From the NCBI GenBank assembly GCA_001443385.1, contig LDXP01000018.1:1-38863 (forward strand): a DNA stretch of 38,863 nucleotides. Reading direction: 5' to 3'. Positions within the stretch are counted from its first letter, which is position 1; the number at the start of each line of letters is the position of its first letter. The DNA comes from Candidatus Rokubacteria bacterium CSP1-6. Lineage in GTDB: Bacteria > Methylomirabilota > Methylomirabilia > Rokubacteriales > CSP1-6. The notes beneath the pieces are model-generated. The model saw only the letters and a list, made by a program, of their open reading frames with translations, searched no databases and was not told the DNA's origin. Below, in pieces: positions 14,934 through 23,104 of the stretch. Made by a program: the position numbers and the translations under genes.

Positions 14934-16234
14934 TGGAGCAATCCTTCGCCGTTCCAGCCGTCGGGCGGTTTCGCTCCCATTCGGTCGGCCCACTTGCCGA
15001 TGACGCCGCCGGCCTCCAGCGCCCGGATCTCCTCGTCGGAGAGGCCGAGGACCTTCTTGAGGACGAACTCGTTGTGGAAGCCCACGGGCTTCCCCGCCCA
15101 CTTGATCCGGGCCGGCGTGGCGGAGAGCTTGGGCGCCGGGCCGTACTCCACCATGGTCCCGTACACCGGGTCGTCGTGCTCCCACACCGAGCGCCGGGCA
15201 CGGAGGTGGCGGCTTTCGTAGTGATCCTTCCCCGTCATTACGGGGGCGGCCGGCACGTGGTGGCGGCGGGCGATCTTCTCGACCTCCGATCGGGTGCGCT
15301 TCTCGCACCATGCCTGGATCATCCCATCGAGCCGATCCACGTCCTTCCGGCCGTTCCGCGCCAGCCCGGGCTTGCCGAGCACCCGGCACAGCCCGCGGTA
15401 CTCGGCGTCGGTCCCCGCCACCAGGGCCACATAGCCGTCCTTGCAACGGAACACGCCCGACGGGGAGAACACGGGATCGCGATTGCCCGTTTGGGGACGA
15501 TCCCGCTTGGTGAGACCCGCGTACAGCCACGTCCAGTCCATGGCGCGGAGCAGCCCCTCGCACTGGGCCATTTCGACGAACTGTCCCTCGCCCGTGCGGT
15601 CGCGCCAGCGGAGGGCCGCAAGGGCGCCCAGCGCGGACATACACGCGCCGTACCAGTCGCCGAGGTAGTTACCGATCTTCGTCGGGTGCCCCCCCGGGGT
15701 CCCCGTGATTGCCGTCAGCCCCGACACGGCCTGGGCGAGGCCGTCGTAGGAGGCGCGCCCCCGGGCGAAGGGACCCCACTGGCCGAAGCCCGTGTTGGCC
15801 ACGTAGATCAGCCGCGGGTTGACCTCGCGGAGCTGGCGGTAGCCGATCCCGAACTTCTCCTCCAGCGTCCCCGCCTTGAAGTTCTCGATCACGATGTCCG
15901 AGCGGGCCGCCAGCTTGCGGATGAGAGCCTGGCCGTCGGGCTTGTGCATGTCGATCCCGACGTGGTACTTGGAGTGGTTCATGCCGAAGAAGGCGACGGA
16001 GACGTTCTTCCAGAAGAAGGAGGCGCTGCCGAGGATCCGCGTCACGTCCCCCTGCCCCGGCATTTCCACCTTGATCACCTCGGCGCCCAGCTCGCCCAAG
16101 AAGTCGGCAGTGGCAGGGCCGAAAATGATGACCGAGAGATCGAGCACCCGGATTCCGTGGAGCGCCTCGGGCTTCTCGTGGATCCGGGCCGCGTCGAACA
16201 GCTGGGCGGCCCACTTGAAGTAGGAGTCCGTCAC
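14930..16234 (-). CDS. family III CoA-transferase (catalytic Asp present)
   Basis: A 434-residue CaiB/BaiF-type enzyme that moves CoA between acids. Family segments are IRVLDLSVIIFGPATADF, LGELGAEVIKVEMPGQGD, ENFKAGTLEEKFGIGY and YDGLAQAVSGLTAITG. The catalytic Asp193 is in NYLGDWYGAC, and TGEGQ is intact. The start is a GTG at 16234. A -10-like TACGAT (16249-16244) lies 9 nt before the start, implying a very short leader. It heads the operon CoA-transferase, CoA-transferase, phaC, phaE, MaoC and overlaps the next gene by 4 nt. It probably supplies or recovers acyl-CoA for PHA metabolism; the acid substrate is unknown. Confidence 0.93.
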   Translation of the reverse strand: MTDSYFKWAAQLFDAARIHEKPEALHGIRVLDLSVIIFGPATADFLGELGAEVIKVEMPGQGDVTRILGSASFFWKNVSVAFFGMNHSKYHVGIDMHKPDGQALIRKLAARSDIVIENFKAGTLEEKFGIGYRQLREVNPRLIYVANTGFGQWGPFARGRASYDGLAQAVSGLTAITGTPGGHPTKIGNYLGDWYGACMSALGALAALRWRDRTGEGQFVEMAQCEGLLRAMDWTWLYAGLTKRDRPQTGNRDPVFSPSGVFRCKDGYVALVAGTDAEYRGLCRVLGKPGLARNGRKDVDRLDGMIQAWCEKRTRSEVEKIARRHHVPAAPVMTGKDHYESRHLRARRSVWEHDDPVYGTMVEYGPAPKLSATPARIKWAGKPVGFHNEFVLKKVLGLSDEEIRALEAGGVIGKWADRMGAKPPDGWNGEGLLQ

Positions 16235-16356
16235 GGCGCGAGGATCGTATCACCCCGGCCTCGAGCCGCGCAAGCCGGGTGGCCCGGCGCGCCGCACCTG
16301 ATTGTGCTATCATGCCCCTTACGCACTCGCACATACCCTATACGGAGGGATCATCC

Positions 16357-17565
16357 ATGAAGATGAACCGACCCTATGTCGTCACCTGCCTGGTGCTGGC
16401 GGCCCTTGCGGGCGCCTGGCCCGGCCCGGTCCCGGCCCAGCAGCCGATCAAGATCGGCGTCGTCCAGGGGATCAGCGGGCCCTTCGAGGTGTACGCGAAC
16501 CAGATGGTCACCGGCTTCAAGCTCGGCCTCGAATACGGCACCGACGGCAAGATGGAGCTGCTGGGCCGGAAGATCGAGGTCATCATCGAGGACGACCAGC
16601 TCAAGCCCGACGTCTCCAAGCGCCTGGTCACCAAGCTGTACTCCGACGACAAGGTGGACCTGGTCGTGGGCACCACCAGCAGCGCCGCCGCGCTGGCGAT
16701 CCTCCCGGTGGCGGCCGAGTTCAAGAAGGTTCTCATCGTCGAGCCGGCGGTCGCCGACAGCATCACCGGCGAGCACTGGAACCGCTACATCTTCCGGACC
16801 GGGCGCAACTCCGGCCAGGATGCCATCTCCAACGCCCTCGCGGTCGCCAAGCCGGGTAACCTCGTTGCGACCATCGCCCAGGATTATGCCTTCGGCCGCG
16901 ACGGGGTCACCGCCTACAAGGCCGCCGTGGAGAAGCTCGGCGCCAAGGTCGTCCACGAGGAGTACACGCCGGTCCAGGCGACCGACTTCACGGCGCCCAT
17001 CCAGCGGATCATCGGTGCCATGAAGGACAAGCCGGGGGCCAAGTACGTCTTCGTGATCTGGGCCGGCAAGGGCGGCCCCTTCCCGCAGCTCGTGGCGAGC
17101 CGCCTCGACAAGTACGGGATCACCCTCACCAGCGGCGGCAACGTGCTGGACGTCCTCAAGGCCGCCAAGGCCATGAACCTCGAGGGAATGGTCGGCGCCG
17201 GCTACTACTACTACGAGATCCCGAAGAACCCGGTGAACGACTGGCTCGTCAAGGAGCACCAGAAGCGCTTCAACGCACCCCCGGATTTCTTCACCGCCGG
17301 CGGGTTCGCTGCCGCCATGGCAGTGGTCACGGCGATCAAGAAGGCCGGCGGGACCGACACGGAGAAGCTCATCACCGCCATGGAAGGCATGGAGTTCGAC
17401 ACACCCAAGGGCAAGATGATCTTCCGAAAGGAAGACCACCAGGCGCTCCAGGCCATGTACGCCTTCAAGATGGTCTCCAAGCCCGACGTCCCCTGGCTCA
17501 TCCCCCAGCTGACCAGGGAGCTGACCCCGCAAGAGACCGCGCCGCCCATCCAGAACAAGCGGTAA
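16357..17565 (+). CDS. ABC transporter periplasmic substrate-binding protein, Liv/amino-acid type
   Basis: The ATG at 16357 has GGAGGGA upstream and begins a clear signal peptide (MKMNRP, then VVTCLVLAALAGAWPGPVPA, cleavage near AQQ). An upstream in-frame ATG (16279) would bury the signal and is rejected. The 402-residue product is a Peripla_BP_6 protein (PF13458): IKIGVVQGISGPFEVY, then LLGRKIEVIIEDDQLKP, a VVGTTSSAAALAILPVA segment, and AGGFAAAMAVVTAIKKAGG. It binds a branched-chain amino acid, amide or aromatic acid for the LivGFHM genes downstream. A palindromic repeat separates it from livG, perhaps allowing higher expression of the binding protein. Confidence 0.93.
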   Translation: MKMNRPYVVTCLVLAALAGAWPGPVPAQQPIKIGVVQGISGPFEVYANQMVTGFKLGLEYGTDGKMELLGRKIEVIIEDDQLKPDVSKRLVTKLYSDDKVDLVVGTTSSAAALAILPVAAEFKKVLIVEPAVADSITGEHWNRYIFRTGRNSGQDAISNALAVAKPGNLVATIAQDYAFGRDGVTAYKAAVEKLGAKVVHEEYTPVQATDFTAPIQRIIGAMKDKPGAKYVFVIWAGKGGPFPQLVASRLDKYGITLTSGGNVLDVLKAAKAMNLEGMVGAGYYYYEIPKNPVNDWLVKEHQKRFNAPPDFFTAGGFAAAMAVVTAIKKAGGTDTEKLITAMEGMEFDTPKGKMIFRKEDHQALQAMYAFKMVSKPDVPWLIPQLTRELTPQETAPPIQNKR

Positions 17566-17598
17566 CTGAGGCGCGGCGCCGGGGGACCCTCCTCGACC

Positions 17599-17652
17599 AC
17601 CCCCTCACCCAACCCTCTCCCCCACTGGGGGAGAGGACAAAGGTGAGGGGGT
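17599..17652. repeat. interspersed palindromic repeat, copy 2 (between binding protein and livG)
   Basis: The most regular copy. Outer arms ACCCCCTCACC (17599-17609) / GGTGAGGGGGT (17642-17652) and inner arms CCTCTCCCCC (17614-17623) / GGGGGAGAGG (17627-17636) are each perfectly paired. No T-tract follows, so it is unlikely to be a classical terminator. As RNA it would form a stable stem that could attenuate or protect the message. Confidence 0.9.
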
Positions 17653-17688
17653 CCCGAAAGCGCCCCCGGCCACCGCGCCCCCTTCCCC

Positions 17689-18468
17689 ATGACCGCGGCC
17701 GACGCTCCGACCATCTCGACGCAAGACCTGACGATTCGCTTCGGCGGCCACGTGGCCGTCGATCACGTGTCCCTCGACATCGCCCCCTTCACTCTCAAAT
17801 CCATCATCGGACCCAACGGCGCCGGGAAGACGACGTTCTTCAACCTCCTGAGCGGCCAGTACCGGCCGACGGAAGGCCGCATCTTCTTCAAGGGGGCCGA
17901 CATCACGGGGCTCGGCGCCGCCGCGCGAACCCGCCTGGGGATCGGTCGCTCCTTCCAGCTCACCAACATCTTCCCCACGCTCAGCGTGCTCGAAAACGTC
18001 CGGATGGCAGTCCAGGGGCGCCGGGGGCCGGGCTTCAACGCCTGGCGCGACTACCGGAGCTTCCCTGAGCTCGAGGATCGCGCCTACGCCGTCCTCGAGA
18101 CCGTACTGCTCCAATCCAAGTGGAGTGCTCCGGCGAGCGACCTGAGCCACGGGGAGAAACGCAAACTCGAGGTCGGGATTCTCCTCGCCCTCGAGCCCGA
18201 GGTCCTGCTCCTGGATGAGCCCACAGCCGGAATGTCGCTGGAAGAGGTCCCCGCCATCATCGCCCTCATCGAGGGGATCAAGGCACGGCGGGACCGGACC
18301 ATTCTCCTGGTCGAGCACAAGATGGACATGGTGACGGCGCTGTCCGACTCGATCGCCGTCCTCCAGGACGGTCGGCTGATCGCCGACGACACGCCCGAGA
18401 ACATCAGCCAGAACTCCGAGGTCCAGGCCGCGTACTTCGGCGGCGGAGCGGGAACCCGTGCCACCTGA
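17689..18468 (+). CDS. livG: branched-chain amino-acid-type ABC transporter ATPase LivG
   Basis: A 259-residue nucleotide-binding subunit. Walker A is IGPNGAGKTTFF (about 42-53), the Q-loop region is IGRSFQLTNIFPTLSV, the signature motif is a variant LSHGEKRKLE, Walker B is VLLLDEPTAGM, and the switch His is in LLVEHKMDMV. The RSFQLTNIFP segment and the long insertion before the signature are characteristic of LivG rather than LivF. It drives import through LivHM. The stop overlaps the livF start by 11 nt. The start ATG 17689 has no strong SD. Confidence 0.95.
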   Translation: MTAADAPTISTQDLTIRFGGHVAVDHVSLDIAPFTLKSIIGPNGAGKTTFFNLLSGQYRPTEGRIFFKGADITGLGAAARTRLGIGRSFQLTNIFPTLSVLENVRMAVQGRRGPGFNAWRDYRSFPELEDRAYAVLETVLLQSKWSAPASDLSHGEKRKLEVGILLALEPEVLLLDEPTAGMSLEEVPAIIALIEGIKARRDRTILLVEHKMDMVTALSDSIAVLQDGRLIADDTPENISQNSEVQAAYFGGGAGTRAT

Positions 18469-19186
18469 GCCGCCGCCCGCGGCGCCAGCCCTCCTCGAAG
18501 TCGAGGACCTCCACACCTATATCGGCCAGCATCATATCCTCCAGGGGGTCTCCCTCCGAGCGCGCCGCGACGCCGTGACGGTCATCCTCGGGCGAAACGG
18601 GGCGGGCAAGACTACGACGATGCGGACGATCGTCGGGCTCCTGCGCCCCCGCGCGGGAGCGATCCGCTTCGAGGGACGCCCGATCCACGGCCTCCCCCCC
18701 TACGAGATCGTCCGACTCGGCATCGGCTTCGTGCCCGAGGGGCAGGGCATCTTCGCAACGCTGACCGTGGACGAGAACCTCCGCGTCGCCATGCTGGACG
18801 AGAACCCCGAGAGCCGCGACCGCCTGCCGCGGATCTTCGCGCTCTTCCCGGCCCTCGAGCGCTTCCGCCAGGCGCGCGCGGGAACGCTCAGCGGCGGCCA
18901 GAAGCAGATGCTCTCCATCGCGCGAGCCTTCGTCAACCCCAACCGCCTGCTGCTCATCGACGAGCCGTCCAAGGGGCTGGCGCCGATCATTGTCGAGCAT
19001 CTCGTCGCCGCCCTCCAGGAGATGAAGAGCCAGGTCACGGTCCTCCTGGTGGAGCAGAATTTCGCCATGGCCAGCGCGCTGGGCGACGACTTCTACCTTC
19101 TCGACGACGGGCGGACCGTGCACCACGGGCGCATGGTTGATCTCGTCCACGACCACGCGCTCAAGAAGCGGTACCTGGGCGTATGA
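18458..19186 (+). CDS. livF: branched-chain amino-acid-type ABC transporter ATPase LivF
   Basis: A 242-residue ATPase that begins at GTG 18458 inside the end of livG. It has Walker A LGRNGAGKTTTMRTIVGL, the LivF-type GIGFVPEGQGIFATLTV segment, a perfect LSGGQKQMLSIARA signature, Walker B LLLIDEPSKGLAP, and the switch His replaced by Gln in VLLVEQNFAMA, which is usual for LivF. It pairs with LivG to energise LivHM. The stop overlaps the livH start by 4 nt (ATGA). Confidence 0.95.
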   Translation: MPPEPPPAAPALLEVEDLHTYIGQHHILQGVSLRARRDAVTVILGRNGAGKTTTMRTIVGLLRPRAGAIRFEGRPIHGLPPYEIVRLGIGFVPEGQGIFATLTVDENLRVAMLDENPESRDRLPRIFALFPALERFRQARAGTLSGGQKQMLSIARAFVNPNRLLLIDEPSKGLAPIIVEHLVAALQEMKSQVTVLLVEQNFAMASALGDDFYLLDDGRTVHHGRMVDLVHDHALKKRYLGV

Positions 19187-20157
19187 GGCGCGCGGCTCCG
19201 ATCCTCGCCACAGCGGCGCTGTTCCTGCTGCCTCTCGCCTTCATGGACGCGCGCACCTACGTCACCCTGACCGTCGCCGGCCTCGCCATGGGGATGCTGA
19301 TCTTCCTCGTCGCGGCGGGGCTGACCCTCATCTTCGGGCTCATGGACGTCCTGAACTTCGCCCACGGCGCCCTCTTCTCCTGGGGCGCCTACGTCGGCTT
19401 CAGCGTCGCCCTCCTCCTCAATCAGCGTTGGGGGTGGGCGGCCGCGCCCTCCGTCCCCCTGAACGTCCTCCTCCTCGCCGCGTCCATCCTGGCGGCGATG
19501 GTCGTGGCCGTGGGTCTGGGCATCCTCCTCGAGCGCGTCATCGTGCGCCCCGTGTACGGCAGGCACATGTTCCAGATCCTGATCACCCTGGGCGCGACCA
19601 TCGTCATCGAGGAGCTGATCCGGATGATCTGGGGTCCCAACGACCAGGTCATGCCCGTCCCCCTGACCTTCCAGGGGTCCTGGGACGTCGCCGACGTCAT
19701 CGTGCTGCGTTTCCCGGTCGTGGCTATCGTCCTGGGCGTCCTCGTCTATCTCGGCATCACCCTCCTGCTCACGCGCACCCGCGTCGGGCTGATCGTCCGC
19801 GCCGGCGTCGAGAACGGCGAGATGATCCAGGTGCTGGGCCACAACATCTACCGCTACTTCACCCGGGTCTTCGCCGCGGGCTCGGCGCTCGCCGCCCTTG
19901 GGGGCGTCATGTGGGCGATGTTCAGCCAATCCGTCCGGCCCGCGATGGGGGGGGAGCAGCTCATCTTCGCGTTCATCGTCGTCATCATCGGGGGGCTCGG
20001 CAGCGTGACCGGCTCGCTCCTGGGCGCCCTCATCGTCGGGCTCTCGTACAACTACGTCGCGTTCCTCGTGCCCAAGGCCGCGATCGGGATCAACATGGCG
20101 ATCATGGTGCTGATCCTCCTGCTCCGGCCCACGGGGCTCTTCGGGGCCGGCAAGTGA
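19183..20157 (+). CDS. livH: branched-chain amino-acid-type ABC transporter permease LivH
   Basis: A 324-residue inner-membrane permease with about eight hydrophobic segments. The first lies at residues 5-20, followed by the family motif LTLIFGLMDVLNFAHGALF. The coupling-region segment NGEMIQVLGHNIYRYF and GGLGSVTGSLLGALIVGL are conserved in the BPD_transp_2 family (PF02653). The ATG at 19183 overlaps the livF stop, and the stop overlaps the livM GTG. The transported solute is set by the binding protein and is not certain to be an amino acid. Confidence 0.94.
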   Translation: MRRAAPILATAALFLLPLAFMDARTYVTLTVAGLAMGMLIFLVAAGLTLIFGLMDVLNFAHGALFSWGAYVGFSVALLLNQRWGWAAAPSVPLNVLLLAASILAAMVVAVGLGILLERVIVRPVYGRHMFQILITLGATIVIEELIRMIWGPNDQVMPVPLTFQGSWDVADVIVLRFPVVAIVLGVLVYLGITLLLTRTRVGLIVRAGVENGEMIQVLGHNIYRYFTRVFAAGSALAALGGVMWAMFSQSVRPAMGGEQLIFAFIVVIIGGLGSVTGSLLGALIVGLSYNYVAFLVPKAAIGINMAIMVLILLLRPTGLFGAGK

Positions 20158-21302
20158 GCTCGGACCGCCTCACGCCCGTCCAGCTGGCCCGCCAGGCCGA
20201 GCGGGGGCGCCGCTTTCGACAGCCCGCGCCATATCTGCGGCTGGCGTGCCTCGTCCTGGCCGCCCTGGTCCCCCTGGTGGTGCCCTCCTTCCAGGTGCTG
20301 GACCTCGCCGCGAAGATCGCGATCTTCGCCGCCCTCGTCGCGAGCTACGACGTCGTCCTCGGGTACACGGGGATCGTCTCCTTCGGCCACGCCATGTTCT
20401 TCGGCTTCGGCGCCTATGCCGTGGCGCTCTCGCTCGGCAAGTTCGGGGCGCCGACATACGCCCATCTGGCAGCGGGCTTCCTGGCGGGCGTCGCCCTCTC
20501 CGCGACCATCGCCGTGCTGATCGGAGCCTTCTCCCTCCGCGTCAAGGCGATCTTCTTCGCCATGATCACGCTCGCCTTCGCGGAGTTCGCCCTGATCCTG
20601 GCCGTCCAGCTCACCCATATCACGGGCGGCGAGGACGGTCTGAGCCCCAAGCTGCCGGGGATCTTCGCGGTGAGCTATGAGGGCGGGCGGCTCCTCGGCA
20701 TCCCCGTCACGGGGCGCCTGGTCACCTACTACTTCATCCTGGCGATCTGCCTCGCCCTCTTTCTCGTGATGGCCCGGTTCATCCACTCCCCGCTCGGCCG
20801 GACGCTCCAGGCCATCCGCGACAACGAGCTGCGCGCCGAGGCACTCGGCTTCCGGACGTTTGTCTTCCAGATCGCCTCCTCGTCCTTCGGCAGCGTCGTC
20901 GCCACGGTCCTCGGGGGCTGCTACGTGATGTGGGTCCGCTACGCGAACCCCGAGTCGGTGCTGGGGATCCACGTCATGCTGGATCTCCTGCTCATGGTGA
21001 TCATCGGCGGCATCGGCACGCTCTACGGCGGCATTATCGGCGCAACCTTCCTGTTGACGGCCCAGACCCTGCTCCCCCACCTGCGGACCGTCGCTGCCTC
21101 CGTCTTCGCCGGATCCATGATCATGCAGCGCATGACGGAGCGCTGGCTCCTCTACTTCGGGATCCTGTTCATCCTCATGGTTTTCTTCTTCCCCAAGGGC
21201 GTGATCGGCACCGTCCGGGACGCCCTCGCTCGCCGCGCCCCCTCACCTGTATCCTCTCCCCCTCACCCTGCCTCTCCCCTGAGGGGAGAGGAGAAGAGGT
21301 GA
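20154..21302 (+). CDS. livM: branched-chain amino-acid-type ABC transporter permease LivM
   Basis: A GTG at 20154 overlaps the livH stop as GTGA, giving 382 residues. An in-frame extension back to 19137 overlaps livH and is rejected. It has multiple membrane helices and the LivM hallmarks YDVVLGYTGIVSFGHAMFFG and LQAIRDNELRAEALGF, then VIIGGIGTLYGGIIGATF. The last ~20 residues (after DALARRA) are encoded by a copy of the interspersed palindromic repeat and end HPASPLRGEEKR; they are absent from ordinary LivM sequence character and are probably repeat-derived read-through. It completes the importer. Confidence 0.93.
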   Translation: MSSDRLTPVQLARQAERGRRFRQPAPYLRLACLVLAALVPLVVPSFQVLDLAAKIAIFAALVASYDVVLGYTGIVSFGHAMFFGFGAYAVALSLGKFGAPTYAHLAAGFLAGVALSATIAVLIGAFSLRVKAIFFAMITLAFAEFALILAVQLTHITGGEDGLSPKLPGIFAVSYEGGRLLGIPVTGRLVTYYFILAICLALFLVMARFIHSPLGRTLQAIRDNELRAEALGFRTFVFQIASSSFGSVVATVLGGCYVMWVRYANPESVLGIHVMLDLLLMVIIGGIGTLYGGIIGATFLLTAQTLLPHLRTVAASVFAGSMIMQRMTERWLLYFGILFILMVFFFPKGVIGTVRDALARRAPSPVSSPPHPASPLRGEEKR

Positions 21303-21331
21303 GGGGCGTCGGGTAGGGCAGGGTGAGGGGA
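21238..21331. repeat. interspersed palindromic repeat, copy 3 (overlaps livM 3' end)
   Basis: A composite copy: CCCCCTCACC, then CCTCTCCCCCTCACC, the inner inverted repeat CCTCTCCCCT (21271-21280) / AGGGGAGAGG (21282-21291), and two GGTGAGGGG arms (about 21298-21306 and 21322-21330). It encodes the livM C-terminal tail and stop. Confidence 0.85.
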
Positions 21332-21332
21332 G

Positions 21333-21361
21333 AAAAAAGGGGACCCCAGGGGGTCCCCTTT
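21333..21361 (-). terminator. bidirectional-looking terminator between livM and the SCP2 gene
   Basis: AAAGGGGACCCC (21336-21347) / GGGGTCCCCTTT (21350-21361) is a perfect 12-bp inverted repeat. On the minus strand it is followed by six T residues (21338-21333), a good rho-independent terminator for the TetR-crotonase-SCP2 run. On the plus strand only TTT follows, so it is weaker for livM. Confidence 0.8.
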
Positions 21362-21382
21362 GTCACGTGCCGGCGGCGGCCG

Positions 21383-21703
21383 TTATGTGCCGAACATGCC
21401 CCCCACCTTCATGGCGAGCCCCATGTCCCCCTTCAGCTTCAGCTTCCCGGACATGAAGGCCATCTGGCCCGACAGCTTCCCCGCCAGCATGTCCAGCCAG
21501 TCCTGGCCGGACATCGTCAGGGTCAGGCTGGGGCTGGCCGCGGCTCCGGACGCGACGGCGCACTTGCCGTCCTTGACCGTCGCGTTCCAGGTTCCCCCGC
21601 CCTCGCCGGAGATCTCGTACTGGATGACGGCGCTCACTCCTGCCGCCTTCTCCGGCTTGAAGCGGCTCGCCATCATGTCGAACGTTTCCTTGACGGTTGG
21701 CAT
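21383..21703 (-). CDS. SCP2 sterol-binding domain protein
   Basis: A stand-alone SCP2 domain (PF02036) of 106 residues. The start at ATG 21703 is chosen for AAAGGAGGAG about 7 nt upstream; a GTG two codons earlier is inside that SD. It contains AVIQYEISGEGGGTWNATV, a LTLTMSGQDWLDMLAGK segment and GKLKLKGDMGLAMKVG, the usual end of bacterial SCP2 proteins. Such proteins bind acyl-CoA, fatty acids or sterols in a hydrophobic tunnel. It is last in the run TetR, crotonase, SCP2 and is followed directly by a terminator. A carrier role for acyl-CoA or lipid is inferred from context. Confidence 0.92.
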   Translation of the reverse strand: MPTVKETFDMMASRFKPEKAAGVSAVIQYEISGEGGGTWNATVKDGKCAVASGAAASPSLTLTMSGQDWLDMLAGKLSGQMAFMSGKLKLKGDMGLAMKVGGMFGT

Positions 21704-21725
21704 AGGCACTCCTCCTTTGTGTTGG

Positions 21726-22499
21726 TTATTTCCCTTTGAACTCGGCAGGGCGCTTCTGAAAGAACGCCTGGATCCCCTCCGCCGCGTCCTCGGTCTTCAG
21801 CACTTGGACGAAGGCCCGGATCTCCGCCGCGAGACCATGATCGATGTCAGTGTTGAGCCCCTCGTCCACGACTTGAAGAATAAGCCGCGTGGCGATGGGC
21901 GCGCGCTTGCCGAGCTGGCGGGCCAGGGCCTTGGCGTCGCTGAGGGTCTCCCCTTCCTTCGACAGCTTGTTCACGAGACCCAATTGGAGGGCATCGGCCC
22001 CCGGGATCTGAGTGCCGAGGATCAGGAACTCGAGCGCCTTCGTCCGTCCGATGAGGCGCGGCAGGCGCTGGGTGCCGCCGTAGCCCGGGATGATCCCGAG
22101 GTTCGACTCGGTCTGGCCCATCCGCGCCGTTTCCTTCAGGATCCGCAGGTGGCAGGCCATGGCGATCTCGCACCCGCCGCCCGTCGCGTGCCCGTTCACC
22201 GCTGCGATCACGGGCTTGGGAAAGCGCTCGATCCGGCGCAGCACGCCGGTCCCGAACTTGAGGAACTCCTCCAGATTCCCGCCCGAGAACGCGGAGCCCA
22301 GGTCCGCGCCGCCGCAGAAGATCCGCTCTCCGGCGCCGGTGATGATCACCGACAGGACCGCCGGGTCCTTCTCCAGCTCGGTCAGGGCGGCGTCAAGGTC
22401 CCGCACCAGCTGCTCGTTGATCGCGTTGGCGGGGGGACGGTTCAGGGTGATGACGGCGTACGACTCCTCGCGGGTGAGTATCAGCGTCTCGTAGCCCAT
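21726..22499 (-). CDS. enoyl-CoA hydratase/isomerase (crotonase) family protein
   Basis: A 257-residue crotonase. Both catalytic glutamates of a true hydratase are present: one in GHATGGGCEIAMACH (about residue 114) and one in RMGQTESNLGIIPGYGGTQ (about residue 134). The oxyanion-hole segment FCGGADLGSAF is intact. The expected reaction is hydration of 2-enoyl-CoA to (S)-3-hydroxyacyl-CoA in beta-oxidation. It starts 9 nt after the TetR stop and ends 22 nt before the SCP2 start, so all three are probably one transcript under the TetR promoter. Confidence 0.92.
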   Translation of the reverse strand: MGYETLILTREESYAVITLNRPPANAINEQLVRDLDAALTELEKDPAVLSVIITGAGERIFCGGADLGSAFSGGNLEEFLKFGTGVLRRIERFPKPVIAAVNGHATGGGCEIAMACHLRILKETARMGQTESNLGIIPGYGGTQRLPRLIGRTKALEFLILGTQIPGADALQLGLVNKLSKEGETLSDAKALARQLGKRAPIATRLILQVVDEGLNTDIDHGLAAEIRAFVQVLKTEDAAEGIQAFFQKRPAEFKGK

Positions 22500-22508
22500 G
22501 GGTCCCCT

Positions 22509-23093
22509 CTATGGTTTGGCAGCGAGTCCCTTCAGGAAGATGTCCGCCACGGCCTCGGCGGTCTCGGAGAGCTTGTAGCCGCGCTTGCCCAGCACCCAGC
22601 TCGTGGCCATCTGGTCCATGGCCCCGAACAGGACCTTCCGGACGGTCTTGACGGGAAGATCGCTCCGGAACATTCCCGCCGCCATCCCCTCCTCCAGCAC
22701 CGAGGAGATCAGATCGAAGTAGCCGCTGACCTCGTTGGCCGAGGCGCCCCGGAAAAACTTCTGGCCCTGGCGGAGTTCCACCTGGACGACCTCGGCCATC
22801 TCGGAGTGGTCCTCCAAGAGCTTGAAGTGGAGGGCGATCAGGCGGCGCAGCTTCGCCACGGCATCGGGTTCCGCGGCGATGGCCTTCCGGACGGTGGCGA
22901 CGAATTCCGCCATCTTCTCGCGGAAGAGCGTGACCAGGATCTCGTCCTTGGTCTTGAAGTAGAGGTAGATGGTCCCGCTGGCGATCCCCGCCTCCTTGGC
23001 GATGTCGGAGACGCGGGAGTTGTAGTAGCCGTTGCGGGCGAAGATTCGGACGGCCGCCTCGATGATCTGCTGGTGCTTGTCCGGCTCAGGCAT
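22509..23093 (-). CDS. TetR/AcrR family regulator, FadR-like
   Basis: A TetR helix-turn-helix (residues ~8-55: IIEAAVRIFARNGYYNSRVS, then IAKEAGIASGTIYLYFKTKD) followed by a C-terminal ligand domain with LRRLIALHFKLLEDHSEMAE and RKVLFGAMDQMATSWVL, resembling acyl-CoA-responsive FadR-type TetR proteins. Upstream in-frame starts at 23129 and 23120 overlap the promoter -10, so ATG 23093 (194 residues) is preferred; 23120 is possible only if the transcript starts earlier. It heads a crotonase-SCP2 operon and probably represses it, released by acyl-CoA (inference from family and context). Confidence 0.9.
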   Translation of the reverse strand: MPEPDKHQQIIEAAVRIFARNGYYNSRVSDIAKEAGIASGTIYLYFKTKDEILVTLFREKMAEFVATVRKAIAAEPDAVAKLRRLIALHFKLLEDHSEMAEVVQVELRQGQKFFRGASANEVSGYFDLISSVLEEGMAAGMFRSDLPVKTVRKVLFGAMDQMATSWVLGKRGYKLSETAEAVADIFLKGLAAKP

Positions 23094-23104
23094 GACAGGA
23101 GTGA

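Noticed and set aside
16308-16313. TATCAT as a promoter -10 for the substrate-binding protein gene
   Set aside because: There is no recognisable -35 at 16-18 bp in this GC-rich stretch, so the evidence is too weak to list as a feature.
17599-17652. Calling each palindromic repeat a rho-independent terminator
   Set aside because: Most copies lack a following T-tract, and several sit inside operons (phaC-phaE, binding protein-livG). Only 9921-9957 and 21333-21361 meet terminator criteria.
19093-21080. Long minus-strand open frames of Asp/Glu/His-rich protein
   Set aside because: They are antisense to livH and livM, the same composition effect as above.
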